Of a DNA stretch of 64,000 nt, positions 9,001 through 18,100 are shown piece after piece. The notes below the pieces were generated by a model. That model had not been told where the DNA came from. It did not search any database and saw only the letters and a list, made by a program, of their open reading frames with translations. Source of the DNA: Gordonia sediminis (GTDB lineage Bacteria; Actinomycetota; Actinomycetes; Mycobacteriales; Mycobacteriaceae); NCBI GenBank assembly GCA_004193205.1, contig RZUM01000004.1:434001-498000 (forward strand), read 5' to 3'. The position numbers and the translations under genes are program-made. Each line of letters opens with the position of its first letter. Position 1 is the first letter of the stretch.

Positions 9001-9036
9001 CCCTACCTGTGCTTCTCATCGAAAACACAGGTAGGG
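9001..9036 (+). promoter_or_regulatory. 11-bp inverted repeat covering the aglA ribosome binding site
   Basis: CCCTACCTGTG (9001-9011) and CACAGGTAGGG (9026-9036) form a perfect 11-bp stem with a 14-nt loop. The right arm contains the AGG of the likely ribosome site for the ATG at 9041, so folding would hide it. It could equally be a weak glbO terminator, though no T tract follows. Confidence 0.5.
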
Positions 9037-9040
9037 CACA

Positions 9041-11593
9041 ATGACGACGGTGAGCGATGAGACATCGGATGTTGTCCCCGCCGAACCGGACCCGGACGGC
9101 GGGCCCGACCCGGCACTCACAGAGGCCGAGGGGGACTCGCCGGCCGATGACAAGGCCGGTGACGCCGTGACCGACGAGGCCGGTGAGCACGTCGAGGACG
9201 ATGACGCGGTCGTCGTGGACGAGACCGAAGCTGAGACCGACACCGACGCCCAGTCCGAGACCGATGTTGAGTCCGAGACCGATGTTGAGTCCGAGAGCGT
9301 GGACGAGACCGGAACCGACGTTGAGTCCGAGGCCGCCGACGAACCCGAGGCCGACGAGCACCCAACTGACGACGAGTCCGATACCGACGACGCGATACCC
9401 GCGGTCGCGGTGCCGCAACTCGATCCGGGCAACGACGCCTGGTGGAAATCCGCGATCTTCTACCAGATCTATCCGCGTTCCTTCTCCGATCTGAGCGGGG
9501 ACGGCATCGGCGACCTCGCCGGTGTCATCGACAAACTCGGCTACCTCGAACTGCTCGGGGTGGATGCGATCTGGCTGAGTCCGATCATGCGCTCCCCCAT
9601 GGCCGATCACGGCTATGACGTGTCCGACCCTCGCGACATCGACCCGCTCTTCGGCGACCTCGCCATCTTCGACGAGCTGATCGCCGAGGCCCACGACCGC
9701 GACATCCGGGTGACCATGGACCTGGTGCCCAACCACACCAGCGACCAGCACGCGTGGTTCCGTGCCGCGCTCGACGCCGGACCGGGCAGCCCGGAGCGGG
9801 CCCGCTATATCTTCCGGGAGGGCCGCGGCGACAACGGTGACGAGCCGCCCAACAATTGGCGCAGCGTCTTCGGCGGTCCGGCGTGGCGTCGCGTGACCGA
9901 GGCCGACGGCACGCCCGGACAGTGGTATCTGCACATCTTCGCCCCCGAACAGCCGGACCTGAACTGGGAGAACCCCGAGGTCTTCGAGGACCTCGAGAAG
10001 ACCTTGCGTTTCTGGCTCGATCGGGGCGTGGACGGGTTCCGCATCGACGTCGCGCACGGTATGGCCAAACCCGCCGACCTGCCCGACATGGACCTCGAGT
10101 CGGTGGGGCTGCTGGAGAACGACGACGACGATCCGCGGTTCAACAACTATGCCGTCCACGAGATCCATCGCAAGATCCGCAAGGTGATCGACGAGTACCC
10201 GGGCGCGGCGAATGTCGGCGAGATCTGGGTCGACGACAACGAGCGGTTCGCCGAGTACCTGCGACCCGACGAACTGCACCTGGGGTTCAACTTCCGGCTC
10301 GCGAAGGCGACGTTCGACCCGAGGTCCATCCGGGAAGCGATCGAGAACTCGCTCGAGGCCGTGTTGTCGGTGGGCGGCACCCCGACCTGGACGCTGTCGA
10401 ACCACGACGTCGACCGCGAAGTCACCCGCTACGGGCGGATCGTGCATCCGCGGTCCGAGTCCGACGAGCCCGCCCCCACCGAACCCGAGGGTGACGGGGC
10501 ATTCGAGGGCGGCCGGGCATTCGAGGATGGCGAGGCCACCGCCGAACCGGGCAACGAGGAAGCCGAGCCCGGATCGGAGGAGAACGGCGACGAGGCCGAG
10601 ATCGAGGCCGCAGCCGATGTCGAGGCCGTGGCAACCGTCGAGGACGAGACCGAGCCCGGATCCGGCGACACAACCGAGTCCGACGACACAACCGAATCCG
10701 ACGTCACGAAAGCCATCGAGGCACCAGAGGCCGCCGAGGCAGCGCAGGCGACGGAGTCGACGGAGTCTGCGGACGAAGCCGACGACGAGGCGGAGCCCGA
10801 GAGCACCGACGAACCCGAAACCGCCGACGAACCCGAGGCCACCGAGGCCACCGAGGCCGCCGAGGCCGCCGAGGCCGTCGAGACCGCCGACGACCTCGAG
10901 ACCGCCGAGGTCGTCGAGGCCGAAGACGAAGTCGAGGCCGAGGAGATCGCGGAAGTCGAGGACGACCTCGCGGCCGAGTCCACCGCCGCCGCCACCGCTG
11001 CGGTCGAGGACGAGGCCGATGACGAGGTGGAGATCGACATCGACCTCGGCATCCTGCGGGCCCGCGCGATGCTGCTGGTGGAACTGGCCCTGCCCGGTTC
11101 GGTCTTCGTCTACAACGGGGCCGAGCTCGGCCTGCCCAACGCCGACCTGCCCGACGAGGCGCTCCAGGATCCGGTGTGGGAGCGTTCCGGCCACACCGAG
11201 CGTGGACGCGATGCGTGCCGGGTTCCCTTGCCGTGGGAGGGTCTCGAGCCGCCCTTCGGGTTCAGCTCCACCGCCGACACGTGGCTCCCGATCCCCGAGT
11301 CGTGGTCCCGATTCACCGTGGAGGCACAGCTCGAGGATGTCGACTCGACGTTGTCGCTGTACCGGCAGGCGATCGAATTACGCTACGCCCGTGGCGAGTT
11401 CGAAGGCGACACGGTCGAGTGGTACGGCGCGCCGGAAGGTTGTCTCGCGTTCCGCCGGTCCGTCGGGCACCTCATCTGCGCCCTCAACACCAGTGGCGCG
11501 CCGGTCGCGCTGCCACCGGGAGAGGTCCTGCTGACGAGCTACCCGCTCATCGACGGTCAGCTGGCGCCCAACTCCGCCGCCTGGCTGGTCTGA
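9041..11593 (+). CDS. aglA: GH13 alpha-glucosidase with long acidic low-complexity insertions
   Basis: The 850-aa protein is a GH13 glucosidase acting on alpha-glucosides in the cytoplasm. The catalytic domain starts at about residue 132 (DAWWKSAIFYQIYPRSF). The four GH13 regions are present, with nucleophile Asp336 in GFRIDVAH, acid/base Glu394 in VGEIWVDD, and Asp456 in LSNHDVD. Two stretches are unusual. The first about 130 residues are almost all Asp, Glu, Ala, Thr, Ser and Val, including an 18-bp tandem duplication near 9255-9290. A second acidic tract of about 200 residues (about 470-668) is inserted right after conserved region IV and before ILRARAMLLVELALPGSVF. Without these the enzyme would be about 520 aa, the normal family size. 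Frame and codon usage are continuous. The catalytic residues suggest that it remains active. Confidence 0.88.
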   Translation: MTTVSDETSDVVPAEPDPDGGPDPALTEAEGDSPADDKAGDAVTDEAGEHVEDDDAVVVDETEAETDTDAQSETDVESETDVESESVDETGTDVESEAADEPEADEHPTDDESDTDDAIPAVAVPQLDPGNDAWWKSAIFYQIYPRSFSDLSGDGIGDLAGVIDKLGYLELLGVDAIWLSPIMRSPMADHGYDVSDPRDIDPLFGDLAIFDELIAEAHDRDIRVTMDLVPNHTSDQHAWFRAALDAGPGSPERARYIFREGRGDNGDEPPNNWRSVFGGPAWRRVTEADGTPGQWYLHIFAPEQPDLNWENPEVFEDLEKTLRFWLDRGVDGFRIDVAHGMAKPADLPDMDLESVGLLENDDDDPRFNNYAVHEIHRKIRKVIDEYPGAANVGEIWVDDNERFAEYLRPDELHLGFNFRLAKATFDPRSIREAIENSLEAVLSVGGTPTWTLSNHDVDREVTRYGRIVHPRSESDEPAPTEPEGDGAFEGGRAFEDGEATAEPGNEEAEPGSEENGDEAEIEAAADVEAVATVEDETEPGSGDTTESDDTTESDVTKAIEAPEAAEAAQATESTESADEADDEAEPESTDEPETADEPEATEATEAAEAAEAVETADDLETAEVVEAEDEVEAEEIAEVEDDLAAESTAAATAAVEDEADDEVEIDIDLGILRARAMLLVELALPGSVFVYNGAELGLPNADLPDEALQDPVWERSGHTERGRDACRVPLPWEGLEPPFGFSSTADTWLPIPESWSRFTVEAQLEDVDSTLSLYRQAIELRYARGEFEGDTVEWYGAPEGCLAFRRSVGHLICALNTSGAPVALPPGEVLLTSYPLIDGQLAPNSAAWLV

Positions 11594-11605
11594 GCGCCCG
11601 CGCGC

Positions 11606-12316
11606 CTACACCGTCATCATCGACAGGCGTTCGCGGCGCGCGAAGACCGATCCGTAGCGGGCATCGATCCGCATCCATGCGCCCGAGGCCCGGATCCGGA
11701 CCGGCTCGTCGGGTGCGATGCGCTCGATGGGCGAGGTCTCGGTGACCTCGTGTCCGTCGGCGTCCCGGATGAATCCCATTGCGGTCAGCGCGAATACCGA
11801 TCGCAGCGAAACTGTCACCCGGGTGCTGCCGTCCGCCGACGACACGTCGAGGACGTCCTGGTCGAGCAGTCCGGTCGCGGGTCCGTGTGCACTGCCCTCG
11901 GTACGGGCGAGTTGGGCTCCGCCACGCGACAATTCGACGATCGCACGGGCGGGGACGTCATCGAGGTGGACGAACCCGGTCGTCGCGGGCAGGGCGCCGC
12001 GCCATGCGCTGTCGAGCGGGAATCCGGGATCGACGGGTTCGCCCGGCTCGGCGGCGGCGAGGTTGGCCCGCAACGTCGATGCGTCGCAGACGATGTCGTC
12101 GGGCCGCAGCCGACCGAACACCGACCGGCCGGTCAGCACGTCGAATCCGGTGCCGACCCAGAGCGCGATCAGTCCGTCCGGCCGGGTCGTCAACCGGACC
12201 ACCGCGGCCTCGTCGAGTCGCACCGCCCGCGCGAGGAACGCCATCGCGTCGGCACGGTCGCCGGGTCCGGTGAGGGTGAGGTGCCGTTCGGCGGAGGTCA
12301 TGGCAGCGGGAATCAT
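11606..12316 (-). CDS. conserved mycobacterial hypothetical protein (Rv2474c-like)
   Basis: The 236-aa protein has no recognised enzymatic motif. It starts with TSAERHLTLTGPGDRADAMAFLARAVRLDEAAVVRLTTRPDGLIALWVGTGFDVLTGR and contains two similar blocks, possibly repeated alpha/beta domains. The start (ATG, 12314-12316) overlaps the thioesterase stop as ATGA, so the two are translationally coupled; an ATG five codons later is also possible. The partnership with the thioesterase is conserved in mycobacteria. It is convergent with aglA. Confidence 0.65.
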   Translation of the reverse strand: MIPAAMTSAERHLTLTGPGDRADAMAFLARAVRLDEAAVVRLTTRPDGLIALWVGTGFDVLTGRSVFGRLRPDDIVCDASTLRANLAAAEPGEPVDPGFPLDSAWRGALPATTGFVHLDDVPARAIVELSRGGAQLARTEGSAHGPATGLLDQDVLDVSSADGSTRVTVSLRSVFALTAMGFIRDADGHEVTETSPIERIAPDEPVRIRASGAWMRIDARYGSVFARRERLSMMTV

Positions 12317-12774
12317 GGCAGTGTCCCGTCGACGCGGCGGAACGAGCCCAGGTAGTCCTTCTCCGCGGGCGTCAGGCGCCGCAGTCGTTGCCCGGCGACG
12401 TCGAAGGCGACCAACTGCGTGCTCGCCGTCACGGACGGTGTGCTGTCGGGGGCACCGCCGCGGGGCCGGACCTCGTAGCCGACCGTGAAGTCGACGGCCC
12501 GCACCTGCTCGACGAACATCGTCACCTCGATGGGGCCCTCGTCGTGGCGTACCTGCCCCCGGTAGCGGACATGCAGGTCGGCGACGACACACCCCTCCCG
12601 TAGCGAGGCCGTGGGTCGTCCGTCGTAGAACAGAAACGGAATCCGTGCCTCTTCGATGAGGGTGACCATCCTCGCGTGGTTGATGTGAGCGTAGACATCC
12701 ATATCCGACCAGCGCACGGGAACCTGCACCACGTAGCCGGTGTCGCTTCGTCTACCCTCGTCCTCGTAGAGCAC
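12313..12774 (-). CDS. acyl-CoA thioesterase, hotdog fold (4HBT family)
   Basis: This 153-aa single hotdog domain is of the 4-hydroxybenzoyl-CoA thioesterase/YbgC class. The active-site motif WSDMDVYAHINHARMVTLIEEARI is near residues 22-45, with the catalytic Asp. It hydrolyses an acyl-CoA thioester; the substrate cannot be told from sequence. The GTG start (12772-12774) is preceded by AAGGGA. It is coupled to the Rv2474c-like gene by a 4-bp overlap and corresponds to Rv2475c by position, just downstream of gdh in mycobacteria. Here a molybdopterin oxidoreductase gene separates it from gdh. Confidence 0.82.
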   Translation of the reverse strand: MLYEDEGRRSDTGYVVQVPVRWSDMDVYAHINHARMVTLIEEARIPFLFYDGRPTASLREGCVVADLHVRYRGQVRHDEGPIEVTMFVEQVRAVDFTVGYEVRPRGGAPDSTPSVTASTQLVAFDVAGQRLRRLTPAEKDYLGSFRRVDGTLP

Positions 12775-12851
12775 GCCTGTCCCTTCCTACGGTCGGCACG
12801 TGCGGCGACCGGGGTGCCGCGGCTCTACCCTACGCATGCGCCCCGATCACC

Positions 12852-15077
12852 TCAGACGGGCGCGACGTGCACCGGGACACCGTTGAGGACCGCGGTGCCC
12901 GAGAGTGGGTCGAGCAGGGCTCCGTCGTTGAGCTGGTTCACGTTCACGCCCGGGTCGGCGGAGGCGACCGAGGTCCGTGTCCCCTCGACGTCGTGTCCCC
13001 ACCCATGCGGCAACGACACGACGCCGGGCCGGATTTCGGTGGTGACCTCGACCGCCACCCGCAGCTCGCCACCTGCTCCCTTGACGATGGCCATGTCGTC
13101 GACGCCGAGGCGCGCCGCGTCGTCGGGGTGGATGCGCAACGTGCATCGGTTGCTGCCACCGGAGAGCGCCGGCAGGTTGTGCATCCAGCTGTTGTTGGAG
13201 CGCAGGTGCCGACGACCGATCAGCAGCATCTCGTCGGGGCTGCGGTGCAGCGACGCGCGCAGCCGGGGCACGTCGGCGAGCAGAGCGTCGGCGGCCAGTT
13301 CGATCTTCCCGGAGGTGGTACGCAGTACGTCGGGCAGACGGGGGCGCATCGGCCCCAGGTCGATGCCGTGCGGAGCCGCCTTCACCGCGGCGAGCGTCAG
13401 GCCGTCGGTTCGGGCACCGAACCCGTCCCCGTACGCGCCGAGGCGCAGCATGGTGTCCAGCCGTCGTTCGTAGCCCGGGCCGTCGGGGATCATCGCCACC
13501 ATCTCGGCGACGTCGCGCCCGGCAACCGGCGACGTCGGATCGGTGGCCTCCTTGGCGAGCATCGTGGCGATCACCTGCTCGTCGACCAGGGCCGGGTCGG
13601 AGTCGACACCGAAACCGCTCAGCGCCAGCGTGATCCGCGACAGCATCGCACTCTCGTCGGGCCGCCCGTCGGCCGGGGGCCGCACCGGTGGCGAGTACCG
13701 CGCCGACGCCCGTACCGCGAGCCGGTTGAGGGTGAAATCGAAATGCGGACTCTGCGACGGCGGGGGCGGGGGCAGGATGACGTCGGCGTGACGGGTGGTC
13801 TCGTTGAGATACGGGTCGATGGCGAGCATGAACCCGATGCCCTCGAGGGCGCGGGAGAGGCGCTGTCCGTCGGGAGCCGACAGCACCGGATTGCCCGCGA
13901 CGGCGACGAGCGCCCGGATCTGCCCCGGCCCGGGGGTCTCGATCTCCTCGGCGAGGGCTGTGGCGGGCAGTTCGCCCGCCACCTCCGGGAATCCCGACAC
14001 CCGGCTGTGCCATCGTCCGATCCGGAAGTCGCGTCCGGGACGGGCCCTCGGTGTCGGGGCGGTCGGCGCAAGCGGGAACATCACACCGCCGGGCCGGTCG
14101 AGGTTGCCGGTGAGGATGTTGATGGCGTCGATAAGCCAGCTGCCGGTCGTGCCGAACTCGACGGTCGTGGTGCCGATGCGGCCGTAGACCGCCGCCGATC
14201 CGGATGCCGCGATCGCACGCGCGAGATCGCGGATCGCCTCGGCTGCGACACCGCAGTGCCCGGCGACCTGTTCGGGCGCGAAATCGGTCGCCGCGGTGCG
14301 CAACTCGTCGATGCCGACGACATGCTCGGCGATCCCGCCCAGATCGGGTACGACGAGCCCCTCGTCGAACAGCGCGTGCACCACACCAAACAGGAGCGCG
14401 GCGTCGGTCCCCGGCCGGGGCGCGAGGTGGGTGTCGGCGAGCCGGGTGGTGCGGGTGGCCGCCGGATCGATGACGGTCAGCCGGCCTCCCCGCTTCCGCA
14501 GGGCCGCCAGCTTCCCGGGGAAATCGGCGGCGGTGGCCAGACTTCCGTTGGAGACAACGGGATTCGCGCCGATGATGACCAGATGATCTGTGCGGTCGAG
14601 ATCGGGGACCGAGAACGCGAAGGGGTCGCCGAACATGTGACCCTGGGCGACCTGCTTGGGCATCTGGTCAAGGGTGCTGGCGCTGAACAGCACGCGGGTG
14701 CCGATCGCGCGCGCCAGCAGCGGCACGTGCAGATGTCCGGCCACCGTGTGCGCATTCGGGTTGCCCAGATACAGCCCGACCGCGGGGCCGCCGTGTTCGG
14801 CGATGACCGCGGCCAGACCGTCTGCCGCCGCGGCGAGCCCCTCCTCCCAGCCGACCTCGACGAACTGGTCACCGCGGCGGATCAGCGGTCGCGACAGCCG
14901 GTCGGGGTCGTTGTCGAGTTCGGCGAAACTGGCTCCCTTGGGGCAGATGAAGCCGTGACTGAACACGTCGTCGCGGTCACCGCGGGCGCCGAGCACCCGC
15001 GAGTCGTCGTCGAGGTTCAGGGTGAGACCACAGGTCGCCTCACAGAACGGACAGATGCGCAGCGCGGTCCGGGCCAT
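12852..15077 (-). CDS. molybdopterin-dependent oxidoreductase (formate dehydrogenase/BisC-like)
   Basis: The 741-aa protein is of the DMSO-reductase superfamily. The N-terminal iron-sulfur motif is Cys9, Cys12, Cys16 and Cys45 (CPFCEATC to FICPKG), which binds a [4Fe-4S] cluster. Central segments (HLVIIGANPVVSNGSLATAADFPGKLAALRKRGGRLTVIDPAATRTTRLAD) and a C-terminal molydopterin-dinucleotide domain (NNSWMHNLPAL, VSLPHGWGH, VNQLNDGALLDPLSGTAVLNGVPV) are complete. There is no Tat signal, so it is cytoplasmic. The substrate is unknown; soluble actinobacterial homologues are often annotated as formate dehydrogenase alpha or nitrate reductase without proof. It lies 46 bp downstream of gdh on the same strand and may be co-transcribed. 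It appears inserted relative to the mycobacterial order. Confidence 0.8.
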   Translation of the reverse strand: MARTALRICPFCEATCGLTLNLDDDSRVLGARGDRDDVFSHGFICPKGASFAELDNDPDRLSRPLIRRGDQFVEVGWEEGLAAAADGLAAVIAEHGGPAVGLYLGNPNAHTVAGHLHVPLLARAIGTRVLFSASTLDQMPKQVAQGHMFGDPFAFSVPDLDRTDHLVIIGANPVVSNGSLATAADFPGKLAALRKRGGRLTVIDPAATRTTRLADTHLAPRPGTDAALLFGVVHALFDEGLVVPDLGGIAEHVVGIDELRTAATDFAPEQVAGHCGVAAEAIRDLARAIAASGSAAVYGRIGTTTVEFGTTGSWLIDAINILTGNLDRPGGVMFPLAPTAPTPRARPGRDFRIGRWHSRVSGFPEVAGELPATALAEEIETPGPGQIRALVAVAGNPVLSAPDGQRLSRALEGIGFMLAIDPYLNETTRHADVILPPPPPSQSPHFDFTLNRLAVRASARYSPPVRPPADGRPDESAMLSRITLALSGFGVDSDPALVDEQVIATMLAKEATDPTSPVAGRDVAEMVAMIPDGPGYERRLDTMLRLGAYGDGFGARTDGLTLAAVKAAPHGIDLGPMRPRLPDVLRTTSGKIELAADALLADVPRLRASLHRSPDEMLLIGRRHLRSNNSWMHNLPALSGGSNRCTLRIHPDDAARLGVDDMAIVKGAGGELRVAVEVTTEIRPGVVSLPHGWGHDVEGTRTSVASADPGVNVNQLNDGALLDPLSGTAVLNGVPVHVAPV

Positions 15078-15123
15078 GACAAAACGATAGCCCGGTACGC
15101 GACGCCCCCGACAGTCGTTTTGC

Positions 15124-18100
15124 TCAGCGAATCATGCTGCGCAGTTGCCGCGCCGCGACCGACAACACCGCCAGATCCGCGGTCCCGGACTCCTCGATGG
15201 CGGTCAGGACCGATCGCACCCGGGCCAGCCGCGAGGAATTCGACATCTCCCACTCGTCGATCTTCTCCGACGGCGACTCATCCGGTTCCCCGATCTCGAG
15301 GAGCTTCAGGGTCAGCGCCCGCAGCGCGCCCTGCATGTCGTCACGCAGCGCCAGACGAGCCAGCGCATGCCAGCGGTCGCCGTACTCGAGGTTGGAGACC
15401 GCGGTCAGCAGTTCCTCGAGACCGAAGTGCTCCATCACCGCGAAGTAGGTCTCCCCGACCTCGACGGGATTGCGGTCGGAGATCTCCGCGGCGTCGATGA
15501 TGTCGAGCAGGCAGAACCGGTGCAGGCTCACAGCCACGTCGTGGGCGAGATCCTCCGGGACCCCCATGTCGCGGTAGCGCTCGACACGCTGATCGACGTC
15601 GAGTGCCGAACTCGCGCCGAACCACGTGTCGACCAGCGACGACAGTCCGGCCGCCTGCTCGGCGTAGCGGGTGATCTCGGCGGCCATGGCCAGCGGCTGC
15701 GGACGGAACGCCAGCAGCCAGCGCGACGCCCGGAAGAGCAGCCGCCTGCTGTAGAGCTGCATCTCGTCGATGGCGGCCACCGGCGCCGGCGCGTGCAGGA
15801 TGCGCGCGAACAGGTCGTCCATCCCGAACACCGCATTGGCGACGACGAAAGCGCGCACCCCCTCCTCGGTCGTGGCGCCGCTCCCCTCCCTCAACCGGAA
15901 CAGGTGGGTCGTCCCGGCCTTGTCGATCACGTCGTTGACCAGCGTGGTGGTGACGATCTCCCGACGCAGCCGGTGCCCGCGGATACCCGCGGCGAATCGG
16001 TCGCGTAGCGGAACCGGGAAATAGGCGGACAGACGCTCGTCGAACACCTCGTTGTCGGGCAGATCGGTGACCAGCAGATCGGATTTGGTCGCCAGTTTCA
16101 CATGCGCCATCACCGTCGCCAGCTCCGGCGAAGTGAGGCCGCGGTGCATATCCCCATCGATGCGCTTCTCGAGCTGGACCGGCTCCGGCAACGCCTCGAG
16201 CCGCAGGTCCACCCCGTGGTGGTGAGCGAGGTTGTCCAGCATCCGCGCGTGCACGTCGACCCGGGCGGTCGACTGGGACCGGCAGAACCCCAGTTCGGAG
16301 TTCTGTGAGATGTTGTCGGTCAGGACGAGGTCGGCGACCTCGTCGGTCATGGATTCGAGTAACGGATTGCGCTGCGCGCGGTCGAGGTCGCCCGACGACA
16401 CCGCCGAATCGAGCAGGATCTTGATGTTCACCTCATGGTCCGAACAGTCCACGCCCGCGGAGTTGTCCATCGCGTCGGTGTTGATGCGTCCCCCGGCCAG
16501 GTCGAACTCGATGCGCCCGCGTTGGGTGGCACCCAGGTTGCCGCCCTCTCCGAAGACCTTGACCCGCAACTCGTCTCCATTCACCCGGATGGTGTCGTTG
16601 GCCTTGTCGCCCACCTCGGCGTCGGATTCGGTGGACGACTTCACGTAGGTGCCGATACCGCCGTTCCAGAGGAGGTCGACCGGGGCGAGCAGTATCGCGC
16701 GGATCAGTTCCGGAGGCGAGAGTTCGGTGACGTCGCCGGTAAGCCCGAGCACGTCGCGCATCTGGGCGCTGACCGGCACCGACTTCTGTTCACGGGACCA
16801 CACACCCCCGCCGTCGCTGATCATCGACGTGTCGTAGTCGGCCCATGACGAGCGCGGCAACGCGAACATGCGCGCGCGTTCCCGGAAGGATGCGGCGGCA
16901 TCCGGGTCGGGGTCGACGAAGACGTGCCGGTGGTCGAAGGCGGCGACCAGTCGGATGTGCTCGGACAGCAGCATCCCGTTGCCGAACACGTCGCCGCTCA
17001 TGTCGCCGATGCCGACGACGGTGAACTCCTCGGACTGGGTGTCCACGCCCAGCTCGCGGAAGTGGCGTTTCACCGACTCCCAGGCGCCGCGCGCGGTGAT
17101 CCCCATCGCCTTGTGGTCGTAGCCGGCCGAGCCGCCCGACGCGAACCCGTCGCCGAGCCAGAACCCGTACTGCGCGGCCACGTCGTTGGCGATGTCGGAG
17201 AACGAGGCGGTGCCCTTGTCGGCGGCCACGACGAGGTAGGGGTCGTCGCCGTCGCGGCGCACCACCGACCGCGCCGGCACCACCGTCCCGGTCTGGTGGT
17301 CGATGTTGTCGGTGACGTCGAGCAGACCCTCGATGAAGGCCCGGTAGCAGGCAACGCCCTCGACGCGTCGTGCCTCGCGATCGGCCGCCGGGTCGTCGGT
17401 CGCCGACGGCGGACGCTTCACGACGAATCCGCCCTTGGCGCCCACTGGCACGATGACCGCGTTCTTCACCGCCTGCGCCTTGACGAGCCCGAGGATCTCG
17501 GTGCGGTAGTCCTCACGCCTATCCGACCACCGCAACCCACCGCGCGCGACCATGCCGAACCGCAGGTGCACCCCCTCGATGCGGGGTGAGTAGACGAAGA
17601 TCTCGTGCATCGGCCGGGGTCGGGGAGCCTGCGGGATCTCCCTCGGACGCAGTTTGAACGACATCACCGGACGGTGACCCTGCTGGTCGGTGACGTAGAA
17701 GTTGGTGCGCGATGTCGCCGTCACCACCGCCACGAAGGCCGAGAGGATCCGGTCGGCGTCGAGGCTGATCACCTTGCCGACCTCGACGCGCAGCCGCTCG
17801 AGCGCATCGTCGCGGCGACGGGCGTCGGCGGCCACCGGATCGAAAGAGGCCGCGAACAGATCCACCAGCCCACGAGTCACCTCCAGGTGCTCGCCGAGCA
17901 TGGTGGCGACGTGGCTGGTGGTGTAGGAGAACCCGCATTGGCGCAGATAACGGCCATACGCGCGCAGCATGGCAGCCGAACGCCAGTCCAGGCCGCAGCG
18001 AATGACCAGTTCGTTGAACGCATCCACATCGGCGTTGCGCCGCCAGATCTGCCGGAAGGCGTCGGTGAACCGCTGCTCGAGGTCGTCGAGCGACTCCAGG

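Noticed and set aside
8447-11194. 915-codon open frame on the minus strand across glbO and aglA
   Set aside because: It is the antisense of the acidic GH13 gene; its Gly/Leu/Val repeats are the mirror of Glu/Ala codon runs, and plus-strand genes have clear family motifs.
12867-15500. 877-codon plus-strand frame opposite the molybdopterin oxidoreductase
   Set aside because: Shadow frame caused by high GC; the minus strand encodes the intact FeS and molybdopterin motifs.
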